From: Mesocentrotus franciscanus
Lineage: Eukaryota; Echinodermata; Echinoidea; Camarodonta; Strongylocentrotidae
Reading direction: 5' to 3'
DNA length: 64,000 nt
Assembly (NCBI GenBank): GCA_037976565.1
Contig: CP137686.1
Coordinates: forward strand, 4,134,019-4,198,018
Shown: positions 23,767-36,400 of the stretch, in pieces
Numbering within the stretch: the stretch's first letter is position 1
Layout: each line of letters starts with the position of its first letter
Notes under the pieces: generated by a model
Seen by the model: only the letters and a program-made list of their open reading frames with translations
The model's database searches: none
What the model was told of the DNA's origin: nothing
Made by a program: the position numbers and the translations under genes

Positions 23767-26700
23767 CATCATCATCATCATCACATCATCATCATCATCA
23801 CATCATCATCATCATCATCATCATCACATCATCATCATCATCACATTATCTCCATCATCATTATCACCATTATCATCATCATCATTATCATCATCATCGT
23901 TATCATCATCATCATTATCATCTCCATCACCATAATCATCATCATCATCATCATCATTATCACCATTATCATCATCATCATTATCATCATCATCGTCGTC
24001 ATTTTTTAGTGTAAATTGTGAGTTTCAATGTGATTCACAAATTACATGTACATCTTCTACAGGAGGTAGCTGAAGCGGCAGATAAGCTGGAGATTGACAT
24101 AGAAGAACATGCTTTTGACAAGAGCAAAATGGTGAGTTTGTTTTGTTTATAAATGAATAATAATGTGAATTAACAGATGACGTAGAATAGCGAAAGTGAT
24201 ATGCAATTGCTGGCAAGCATGCAAGTTTTACTTGTAGTTAGTAAGGGCGGTATTCTGAAAATGATGTTATATATTATGTTACGGAAAAATGATGTTGACT
24301 GTCATAACAAACTCAAAATGCGCAGGACTAACACTTAACATTGGTGCTTGTGCAGATGTCTCTTTTAATTTTACACAAACACAGCCAGCTTTGGGCAGGC
24401 ATTAATCAATTACTTGTCCTAATTTTGATTCACTATGACAATCAACATCATTTTACTATTAAACATAGAAAGTTTGCAATGTTTTCAGAATACCGCACCT
24501 GGAGGCCTGCTAGTCAGTGGTATAGCTATGAGGTGATGTGCCAGCTAGGCACCCCCATTAAATGGGGAAAAGGGACAAATGAGAAGAAAGACGATAATAA
24601 GAACTCCTCTACACTTTCCCCCTAACCCTATATAGCCCGGGCGATTTTGAAACTGCATAGCCTGGGGGCTTCTAAGGCTCCACCCCCTATGATCTCGGCC
24701 ATGAAACGGCCGATCGGCGCAAAAATTTGCATGCATGTCAAGTGAAGTGTATAGAATACTATGGTAATACTAATGGTAATTCAATTTTTTGAAAAATTCA
24801 CTCATTTGCCTATATATATATATATATATATATGGGAATTTATGCAATTAAGGTCATAAAATTCACATTTTTACACATCAATCATATATTCTTCATTCGT
24901 TTTCACTACATATATCCATTTGGAATAATAATACAACAAACAAATTTGGAAGAGGCAGGTTGTTCCTTATGTTATCTATTGTTTTGATAATTTCTTATGT
25001 ATTTCTTTGTTTCTTCAACTTATGTATTTTATTGTTTTTGTTGTTTTATTTCATTTCTAACTATAATTCAACTATTTTGACCCTCAAAACAAACACCTAA
25101 ACTATAAACAAGACCAAATAACCATTGTTTTATCTCTTTTTTGAAATATGATATTTCCATATGTTTTGTACCGAATGACCGATTTTGGGCTGACATGCAA
25201 AGACAAAAGGTCACATGACCTTGTAACGGTCCGATTTTCTAAAAATTTGTTTCAAAAGATGCGCAAGCCCCGAAAGAAAAAAGTCATAAAATTTCAGCGC
25301 AAAATTTATTTTTGGTTAAAAAATTATCACAAAAAATGTAGAGGGGGCTTCTAAAACCCCCCCTAGGCTATATACTTATAGGGTTAACCTGTTGCACAGT
25401 GTCTTCATTATGCATTTCATCTATTTTATTAAAGAACAGTGTCACCCCCCATCAATGGCTGAATCCAAGCTATGCCCCTGCCTGCCGTTTTAACCAGAAG
25501 TATATTAAAATATGTACCCGATGGAGTTGCTGATGTAGCTCCCACAATTGCTTTGCGTGAGAAGTGGCACAACATGTAGTGGAATAGACGGAATATAATG
25601 TACTGTACAATTAAACCTGTTTCAGTGACCAATTGTATAGAAAGACCACCTGTCTATAAAGACCTAATTTTTTGTTTCCTTGAATATGGTTTTCCATTGA
25701 AACCTGTACTACATGTAAAAGAACCTGTACATAAATACCACCTGCCTGTAAAGACCACATTTCATGTTTCTCTTGAGCAGTCTTTATATACAGGTTTCAC
25801 TGTATTCATAATATATTCAAAGTATCTGTGTACAGTATCCGTGTACATGATCATTTGATAATGTACTGTGTAATTGTAAGAATGTAATGAGGATATTCTC
25901 TCGCTCTATTGAGGCTTTCAAGACAGTAATTCCTCATTTTGTGGTTTGGCTTAGATTTTGATTCAGAGCCCTAAAAAATATATCAGATGCATGAGTAGAA
26001 AGGGCAAAAATGTCTTCATACTCTGTGCGTAATTTTGTTGCATGACCATATTGCGTTTGATGCTAGGAATTTAAAAAGGAAGCTTTAAAATACTTAAGTC
26101 AGCAACACATGGAGAGGTTCAATGTCATTGTTTTTTCGATAGAAACTAGCCTATATTCACAACTTTTCGACAAAGCTTTGGCCCATATATTGTTTTAAAG
26201 GTATAACATTTTATTAGAATGATGTAGCATTATTAAGAGAAGTATCATTATTGCCAATCCTAATGTTATGAGCCAGAGCAATATAACACTGAGTTCCCAT
26301 AGGCAATCTTTTTATTCAGATGGTTATATCTCAGCCAATACTTAACATATTCAATTGGTTTTCGACATTTGGACATTATTTTTGGTGGTCTTTCGGAAAA
26401 TGAAGAAAAAATTGAGAAATTCCAAAAATTGATTTTTATGACGTCACAGCTTCGGTACTCTATTACATTTTCTGTACAGAGCGAATTGGAGAGGAGCTCA
26501 CAAGATACGTCACAGTGTTGCCAATTTGTGTTTCACTGATGAAAACTTCACAAATCGGATATTGCTCAAACTTTCACTAATCTGTTTCTATCATTTTTCC
26601 GCTTGTATTGATACCAAGTTGATATCAGGGTGGACTTCCCCTTTAAACAAAAGTATAGCTAGTACCGGTACATGTAAAATGAAGGAATATGTATGAACCT

Positions 26701-29297
26701 TGATGATATGAGCTACAGCCATTCAGCAAATGACTAGTTGCTGTAGCTTCAATGTGACATCCCTTTCACATAGAGGATACATGTATTCAGCAGCTAAAAT
26801 TATTTCTAATCATAGATGGAACTGTCTGGTATGGATGTTTCATATACATGTATGGATGTTTTAATACAAGTGGAAAAATATAAGGTCATAGTCAACAAGT
26901 TATGTTCTAATTTCATGTGTGCTATTACTTCTACTGTTTATTATCTTTAAAGTGATAGTTAACTTTTTGGCGACAATCATTCCACATTTTGTGGTTTGGT
27001 TATTTAAAGAACCTTTGATTTAGAGCCTTGAAAATATGCCAAATGCATTAGGAGCAAGGGCAAAAATTTCTACACACCATGCTTCCATTTTTGTTTCACA
27101 ACTTTATTGCGTTTGATGCCAGAAATTCTGAAAAGGAAAATGGGCTTTAAAATTTTTTAATTGGCAACACGTTCAGAAATTTGAAATCATTGTTTTTCTA
27201 TCAAAATTTGCCATTTATTCAACTTTTTCATCAACATTCTTGCCCATGAATACTGTTTTCAGAGATATTACATTTAATTTTTTAAATGTAGAAGCAATAA
27301 AGAAAAAACATTGTTGCCTATTTGAAGAGCAATATGTGATCAATTTAACCTTAAAAATAAATACTGTCCTGAAACGAGTTTAAACTGAATCATCAATGCA
27401 TGGACCAGGAACCTCAATTTGTTATGACGAACTCCATTGAGTGAGAGTAGGATTAAGACTTACTGTAAGTGATCTTATGAATAATGCAGGGTGCTTTGTA
27501 AACATGTACCATACAACTTATTAGCTCGTCTGCTGCACAGATCCCTGCTCGATTTCTAATGCAAAGGTGAAGAGTAGACTTTTAAAGGGATAGTTGATTT
27601 TGTTGCAGAGGGCGCTACACAAAACAATTTGTTTGTGAGATAATGAAAAACTGAGTGTCAAATTTGAAAGAATATACAATTTAAATGACAAAATCATCTT
27701 TGGTTGATCTAAATCGGTTCAGAGACGGCTGAAATATCCATAAATATAACGACTTCTAATATTTGTGGTAGTACATAAATATTAAATAATTTGAACCAGC
27801 CGTTGAAAAAACGAGATAGCGCCTTGTACGTTTTATTCCAGCCAATGCCGATGTTTGCTTTTTCGTGTTGGTTATAATACGCACAACCAGCCGGCCCGTG
27901 TATCGTTATTATTAATTAATTAATTAATTAACGGTCCTAGCATTTTTTAAAAATGTTTAATGGAGCTGAATTGGTACGATCGTATTGGCTAAATATCACA
28001 CATTTTGGGGTCTAAGATTACCTTCATAGCAATTTCCAAAACTGGTCTATACCTTTAACCGCTATGAAAATACACGTATTTGTACATGTTTGTAAATTCT
28101 CAAGTATTCAGTCATTTCGATGAAGACATATCATGTAATCATGTTAATGAAAAGAGGCTTAAAACGGAACTCCAAATAACACGTACACAAATACTCAAAA
28201 ACGATCCGTCATGATTTTTAAATAATGGGAAAATTAACATCAGGGTTTCCGAACTTGAACTTTTGCAAACAAATGTAGCGCACGCGATCGCTCAAAGATC
28301 AGTACAGTGACAAATACTAGTTACACAGTACCAACTAGTAAACAAAGTACGTCCATGCATGCCCTCCTCGCTTAGCTAGCTCGCGCCTCGTCGATCGACA
28401 CAGCGCTATGAATGATTCACAAATTCATGCCGCGCCTTCGTACAATATGAATGACTGAGGTGAACAAATGGGATCGCGTAAAACGCGGCAAAATGCATGA
28501 TGCATGAGGTAGCGTGAATACGTTATAGGCGAGGGCATGGCTCTGCGGCTCGCGTTATGAATGGCTTGCGCACTACCTACGGCGCATGGTAGTTTGGACT
28601 CAACAAACCACAATACCACATGTCGGTCATTTGTAAAACTAATGAATATTCATTACACATTCATGACACGTGCTCGCTCCCTCGACCAAACCATGGGATT
28701 GATGCATCGACGAAAATAACAGTTAAACAGTCTTGATGAATGCGGCCGTCGGTTAAATGTTTTGACTCAGGCTTAGTCCACATTCACTTGCCGACTATTT
28801 ACATTTCCAAATGGGGGAGGGGAGGGGTCGGTGCCCTGGGCCCCTGTTAGTGTTGAGATACGTGTATTGTCGTTTTAAGTTTCAATTGTTCAATTTTACA
28901 CCTCCCTGCAGGCTAAAGGATCCCAGATCGAGGCTGTCGTTCGCATCGATGAGATCCTCGGCAATTACAACAACTCCAACTCCGTACGGAAAAGAGCCAT
29001 ACAGCCAGGAATGAGTCTACTCATCGATACAAGTAACAATCAGTATGTACTCACCAAGCCGAAGGATACAACAGTGCCGCTTGAAGATCATAATTTTATA
29101 AAGGTAAGACTTTTTAAGAAGAAACCTAAACAAAAACATTATTTCGTTGTTTTTCTTGTTATTTTGTTCACGATGCGTGATTCTGATACTGCTCCACATT
29201 TAAAAAAAAAAAATTTATGGGAGATGATTTTTATGTGCTACTTAAACAATAATGATAATAATAATAATAATGATTAATTGCGTATAATAATGATGAA

Positions 29298-29337
<40 letters not shown>

Positions 29338-30396
29338 TCTTGTGTACCCAGGGTAGACTCATCAAGTCGTACTCCCTAAGGGTTCTGCAATCATATTATT
29401 ACTCAAGCTTTAACTATTGGAAGAAGAAAATTTGATAACTTGTCAATAATGTTATGAGAAGCAAGACAAGGTGGTAAAATTCATGTGTTTTTTTTTCTTC
29501 AAGTTACTCCTCTCTAGTTTGCGGTGATGTTAATGGTTTTAAGGTTGTTCATACTATGGAACAAATATAATGATTCTTTCTTCATATTGGACAACGATAT
29601 TTTCCGTACTAAACATTAAAAAATTGAAATACCACTAGGATGCTTGACAATGTGTGTTTTTTAAAGATTTATTGTTTCGGTGAGCAGCATTACTAAACCT
29701 GTTCCATATTCAAAACATTCCTATATTTCAGGTTTTGATTTCACATACTAGACCCCACACATACAGTGTACATGTATGATGTGGGGAAATAACTGTACTA
29801 GGTTTCCCTGTGAAATATTCCAGTAACACTAACCGTGTATTGCTAATTTCCTTGTTGACAGGATATCATCTTAATGATGGTGTTGGCATCCGTCCTGGGC
29901 TGGGGAGCAGTTTCCATATTCAAATCATTCTTATAGTTTAGGTTGTTTTTCACTTAAAGCCCCACTGCACTACTTGTAGGTACTTGATCCTCTATATAGA
30001 AAACAATGCCTAAGTGGTGCCCGTTGGTCCCCCATGATCCTCTTTTTCTTATGTTAATTGAGAGCTGAGTTGATGAGATAACCACCTGTCAGTGACCACG
30101 CTGGGTGGTCTAATCCCTTCTGGCCAAACTAGTGCAGACAGGCTTTAAATGTACTATTAGATCCCACACATACATGTATGGTGTGTGGAAATCAATAGGT
30201 TTCCTTGTGAAATCGTCCAGTAACACAATAACCATGCTTTCCATTCTTTGACAGGATATCATCTTCATGGTGGTGTTGGCCTCCATCCTGGGCTGGGGAA
30301 GCAGTGCAATGGGGTTTCCTGCTATGTTTGGTTACATCATGGCTGGCGTTATACTAGGATCAGATGGGTGTAATATCATCAAGGTAATGATGATGG

Positions 30397-30453
<57 letters not shown>

Positions 30454-33400
30454 GGATGGTGATGATGATGGTGATGGTGATGGTGATGATGATGATGATG
30501 ATGGTGATGGTGATTTTGATGATGATGATGGTGATGATAATGATGAGGGGTGGCTGTGCTCATGGTGTTGGTGATGGTGAAGATAGTGATGATGGTGGTG
30601 GTGGTGAAGGTGATGATGATGATGATGATGATGATGTTAGAAATGATGGTGATAATTATGGTGAAAATGATGATGATAATGATAAGGGGTGATTGTGCTA
30701 ATAGTGGTGGTGAAGATGATGATGATGATGATGTTTGTCATGATGATGATGGTGGTGATGGGGAGGTGGTTAGGGAGGTGGTGATGATGATGATGATGGT
30801 GATGGTGATCGTGATGACGATATATAATGATAATAATGTCATGGTATTTATGCTTATCAAATAATAAAAATTGTTTTCAATGTTTATTTTACCCTCTTCA
30901 ATTGACAGGCAGTGGTACAGGTGGAAAGCCTTGCTGAGTTCGGTTCTTTCTTCATTCTTTTCTCTGTTGGGTTAGAATTCTCTCCTGAAAAGATTAAAAA
31001 GGTAAGTACCAGTCAGATTTCAAAGTATATAAAAAACAAATAGATACTCAAAACACCTGAGATGTGTACATGTATATGAAAATCTGTTTCCTTTCAATTA
31101 TTGTGTTCAGCATCTCAATTTTGCCTAGAAATTTATACTTATCGGAGGCTACATCAGGCTATTCTATTTTGAAATGTCATGAAATATATCATTTTGAAAA
31201 GAATCTCTGTCCTATAAAGTATTATAATTCAGATTGATCAAAACTTATTCCAATCAGTGTCAAAGTTACAGTTAGCTATCTCCTTTTAACGACATTCAGT
31301 CCCCTTCATTTACAATATTGACTTAATTATGTACGTGACAAATGTATGTTTCATACTAACATTCATAAAAAGCAACTAGAGTTGAATATTAGATAGCCTG
31401 CATTATTTACACTGTCCTAAATGAAATACACGTAGTAGAAGTTTCATTACCGAGCCAAGTTGAGCTAAAATTGATAGATATAAGTCATATCTTTTTATAG
31501 GAAGGGGCTCTGGGCCCCTGTTTCATAAAACTTTGTATCAATAACAAGTAACAATAACTGTTATAAGCTAATGAAATCGTGACATTTGATTGGGTGAGAA
31601 CAAATTTGTCATAGAAATGTAGCGTTTGTTATTGATAACAAGTATTGTGAAACAGGGCCCTGGTGTTCATCATTTTAATTTGGTTTCTTCCACAGGTATG
31701 GAAGGTAGCTCTTATAGGCAGCGTAGCCATGAGTGTCCTCATGATCGTCTACGGGGTTCTCTTCGGTTTCGCCTTACACATCATCCCGAGGCAGAGTGCT
31801 TTCATTGCTGCCTGCCTGTCTCTCTCCAGCACTCCACTGGTTGTCAAGTTCCTCAGCGCAAGCTCAAACTCCACACGCAGAGATAAAGAGGAAGGTGAGA
31901 TAACCATGTTTGTTTGTTTGTTTTGCCTGACTGCTTAGAAAAGCGTGTGTAAGCTTGGAAGTAAGTGACCAGGGGACTGACAGCTTTAAGTCCTCTCCAA
32001 AGGGGACTTGGTAATGAGGATGATGCCTTACCAAAGGGCACTATAGTGCATCGAATTGGTTTCGAACCCAGGATCTGTTACCTGATAATTCTTTCTCCTA
32101 CGTGTATGCGAGAGGACAAATGTCCTCCGATTTGATTACCATGATTACAGTCACAACCACACTCTCCTGGGCATATTGGAAATGCAGAACATCCAGTTTG
32201 ATCACATAGTAGCAATTATTCCCACATTGACTCGGACAGACATTTCACTTCTTATTAATGTGACCTTTAACCTTTTAACCTTTGACCTCTCTCATCGAGA
32301 CATTACAGACCATGATTATGATCACGGTCATACTCTCCTAGGGATACTGGTAATGCAGGACGTTCAGTTATTCTTTGTAGCAATCATGCCTTCTTTTGCA
32401 GAGACTTAGATTGCCTTCTACAATGCTAGAGTACAAATCCAAAAAAAATATATATTATTTGATGTTTAACCTCTGACCACTCTCATGCAGATGTTGCAGA
32501 TCATGATTACAGTCACACTCTCCTAGGGATACTGATAATGCAGGACGTTCAGTTATTCTTTTGCAGCAATCATGCTTACTTTTGCAGAGACTTGAATTTC
32601 CATCTCCAATGCTAGAGAACAAATACAATCTTTTTAATTTGACCTCTAACCTTTGACCTCTCTCATGCAGATGCTGCAGATCATGATTACAGTCCCACCC
32701 TCCTGGGGATACTGGTGATGCAGGACGTCCAGTTAGGTCTTCTTGTAGCCATCATGCCTATGCTAGCTGGAGCTGAGAATGCCTTACCCAATACCAAAGG
32801 AGAGGCGTCTATTCTCGTCAGCATTGTAGGAACTTTTAGCCTGATTCTTTGGCTGGCATTAGGTAAAAGAGATCAACTCTCTTTCTTTAAATATTTTTTT
32901 TTGTATGCAGTAGTCAATAAAGAGAAGGTTGAGTTCTGGGGAGAGGTGAAAAATAATTTGTGAGCGTTTTCATTGTTATTTTGCAAGTGTGGGAGAACAT
33001 GAGAGAAAAAATGTTCCCTGAAAAGCATGGCTCTTCAAATGCCTTCATATTCTTAATATGACATGTAACAGCTTAAAAATGTGGGCCTCATTTTTATGCC
33101 ACATGTTTGTGTAGTCCCATGTACATCTTTCTGTGTACAGTGCTTGTTACTTTTACCAAGACTGGACCAAATTTCTTATCATTTTGATGATTCTTGAACC
33201 TTGCAGTACACACCAATACTTATATGCTACATGTACATGATCAACCGTTTCTGATCGATTCCACACCGTTTCTTTCACAATGCAATCGCATGACCAGAAC
33301 TCAACTTTATCTTTAAAGATACTATGTCCCTTTTGCAGCCAACATCAAATTCTGTAGAACTTTGCAGGAATTATGTCCTGTATGTCCTATCTGTGAAATT

Positions 33401-36400
33401 TAAACGTTAGCAGTGTCCTAATATTCAAATTATGCAAGGAAACCCGTTTACTTGCTAGACTTCACTGTCAGACACTATTGAGTGACTGACTGGCCTTTCA
33501 TCTTTGGTAATAACATACATAAAATGAGCTGTAAAGGGTACATGAGCATTTGTCTACATCAATAACCCACTTCTTGTAATGGCCAAAATTAAACTGATTG
33601 AATCTTTGCGCAGCATAAAACGTACGACCATTCGGTACAATGGTCTGAAAAATCAGACTATTACTTACTGGCTCTATAGCTCCTAAGTCGATTCGACAAC
33701 TAATAGTCATTATTTTCCCACTTAAAGACATTTTCAAGCCTCCTTTTTTTTAGGGAAGTTCTAAATTAGTATTGTCTTTCAAATGCCGTTGGAATTTAAC
33801 CTTTTCATTTTTTTGGCCTGCAAATGGGACATAGTACCTTTAAAGGAAGTGTCACATAAAACAGGCTACAAACCATGCTCATAGGATTGTCTTGGCAGCA
33901 AGAAAATTATAATATTAGGCTTGGGGTGGAATATTGCTTAGATAAATTGCATTTAGAGAGTTTTATCATTTGCCCAACTGATGCTTTCAAATGTGATCCC
34001 AGTGCAAGCTCTCCTTTAAAGGGACTTGGTAACATTGTTCAGATGAGAGAAAATGGTGCTAAGGTAGTGACTTCAATGCTAGATGTAAAATTAAAGATAA
34101 TCTGAAAGTTTGAGTGAAAACAGACCATTATTAACGATAAAAATTGGGTAAAACTGATCTGATCGATTCCTTAATTCTCCCAACTTTATTATAACAATTT
34201 AATTACATTTTCGGTGAATGTAAATCGTAACAAGGCTATGAATTGGCTCTATATATCATTCTAGACATTTAAGTGTTGAAAGATTTGTAAAATCCTGTCT
34301 TATGTCTTATTTTCATGGAAAAATGGTTGGAAAAATTCAAAAATGGTTGGGAGAATTGACTGTTAGAAGGTGTTGACCAGGGACGCCTTCAAAGAAAACC
34401 ATAAATATCTTTGTGATTTGAGAATTTTTTCAGGATATTTTGCTGACATTCAACTGTAATTGAGAGTGTGCTCAATTATCTCTTAAAGCAAGAAAATGAG
34501 CTGAATTGTTAATATAAACCCCTCAAAAAAGTTTGAAACTCAAGTTAACTGATTACATCTCTCTTGCTATGGCATAATTATCACTATATTTAGTATTTAG
34601 TCAAAAGTGAAAAGGTACAAAGTGTACTGCTCTTGTTCGGCTGGGCATTCTTCTTTCTTTGAAGAGTGTAGGGCTGTAGTGTAGTGCACTGCATAACAAT
34701 ACCAGTGCTTACCAGTGCAAATATGGTATCATTTTAAAGAGGAATAAACATACTTTCTAATAATTTTAAACAAAGTAATAATTATCCCATGACGAGTGAG
34801 ATATAATCGATCAAACTTGCGTTTCCAAATTTTTTTGAGGGGCTTATATAAGCTGTAAGTACAAGAATACTTAATTTCTTAAACTATACATTTTTTTCCT
34901 TAGCAAAAATAGACATGTACACGTATAAGTTTAAGAGCCACTTTTCTATGTACACCCCCTCCCTCCTCTTATAATACAATGTATGGCATGTCATTCTTGC
35001 CAAACATGATGTCCAAACTAATCAAGTGACCTTTGATCTCTCCTACAGCCATGGGAAGCATTTTACTATTAACCTACACCTTCAGTAAACTAGTTGTACC
35101 CGTCATCTTCAATCGCTTAAAACGCGAGGGCAACAAAGAGATATTACTCCTTGCTACGATATCCTGTGTATTTATTATGCTCATGGTAAGTTGTTTTTCT
35201 TTACATGGACATCGCAGATCGTGTAGCTAAATTGATGGATGTGTGTTTTGATTGACTGTAGGAATTGATATAAGAAGGTGAGGAGGGAGAAAAGAACGAT
35301 TGAAGGAGTGAATGATAGAAGGAGTGAAAAGGAGAGTGAATGATTTAAGTTGGGATGACAATAATAAATGTGTAAGAGAGGGAAAGTGGTTTTGAAATCT
35401 CACTCGCTGACTGTATTTTTCATATTTCTCATTTCATTTATAGATCATAGACTTGCTAGGTGCCATTGCTGAGTACTTTTGGTCGTGTACTCATAGAAGA
35501 ATTAAGTGTGATAGTAGAACCCTTTTTTTTGGGGGGGGGGTTGCTTGCTTGTCCAGATTGTTCAGGGGAATGGTTGTTTTGAAATCTCATTCGCTGACTT
35601 TTTTTTTCATTTTCTCTTTTCATTTTAGATCACAGACTCGCTAGGCCTATCTATGGAGCTTGGTTGTTTTCTTGCCGGAGCAATGTTAAGTACTTTAGGC
35701 CATACATTCATGGAAGAATTAACTGTGTTGGTGGAGCCCATTAGAGATGTCTTTGCTTGCTTGTTCTTTGCATCTATAGGTGAGTTTACCCCCTCTCTAC
35801 TGCACACAGTCTAATGAATGCAATTGTTGGCTGGGTTCATTCATTCATTCATTCATTCATTCAAAATGGTATTTATTTAAAACAATCATGTGTGGCAACA
35901 TTATGTTGAATAGCGCTTAATTTACAATCAAATGATAACAAATAACAAGGATCATACTATTATGTACAAAATAATAATTTACAGTGATGGTTAAAAATAA
36001 CATTAACAGTATATCATATGTAGAAACAAAAGAAAAATACATTACAAAGAAAATTATACATAGTCCTTAACATGATAACATAGTTTTCTCATAAATATAC
36101 TGCAAAAGGTACAGGCAGGGTTTTAATATTGTGATGGGGGTAATTATGAAGAAAAATGTAATACTCTGCTGTACCACTTATTGACGTACTTGTTTACGTA
36201 GAGGTGTCGTGGTCGAGTGGATATGTCACCGGACTGTCGATCAAAAGGTCCGCGGTTCGAGTCCCGCCACGACACTAATGTCCTTTGGCAAGACATTGAT
36301 CTACATTTGCCACACTCAACCCAGGTGAGGTAAATGGGTACCTGGTAGGATTATTCCTTGAAATGCACTGTGCGCTGATAACGGCTGCCGGAGCTAAAGC

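Noticed and set aside
23171..24009. Long open frames rich in Ser, His, Ile and Asp
   Set aside because: They translate the (GAT)n and (ATC)n microsatellites of intron 2; any triplet repeat stays open in several frames.
30384..30864. Poly-Met, poly-His and Asp-rich frames after exon 5
   Set aside because: They arise from the (GAT)n microsatellite in intron 5; only 30255-30383 is coding.
36206..36277. Possible functional tRNA gene
   Set aside because: The acceptor stem and boxes are good but the anticodon arm does not pair, and it is followed by a SINE body and (ATT)n tail.
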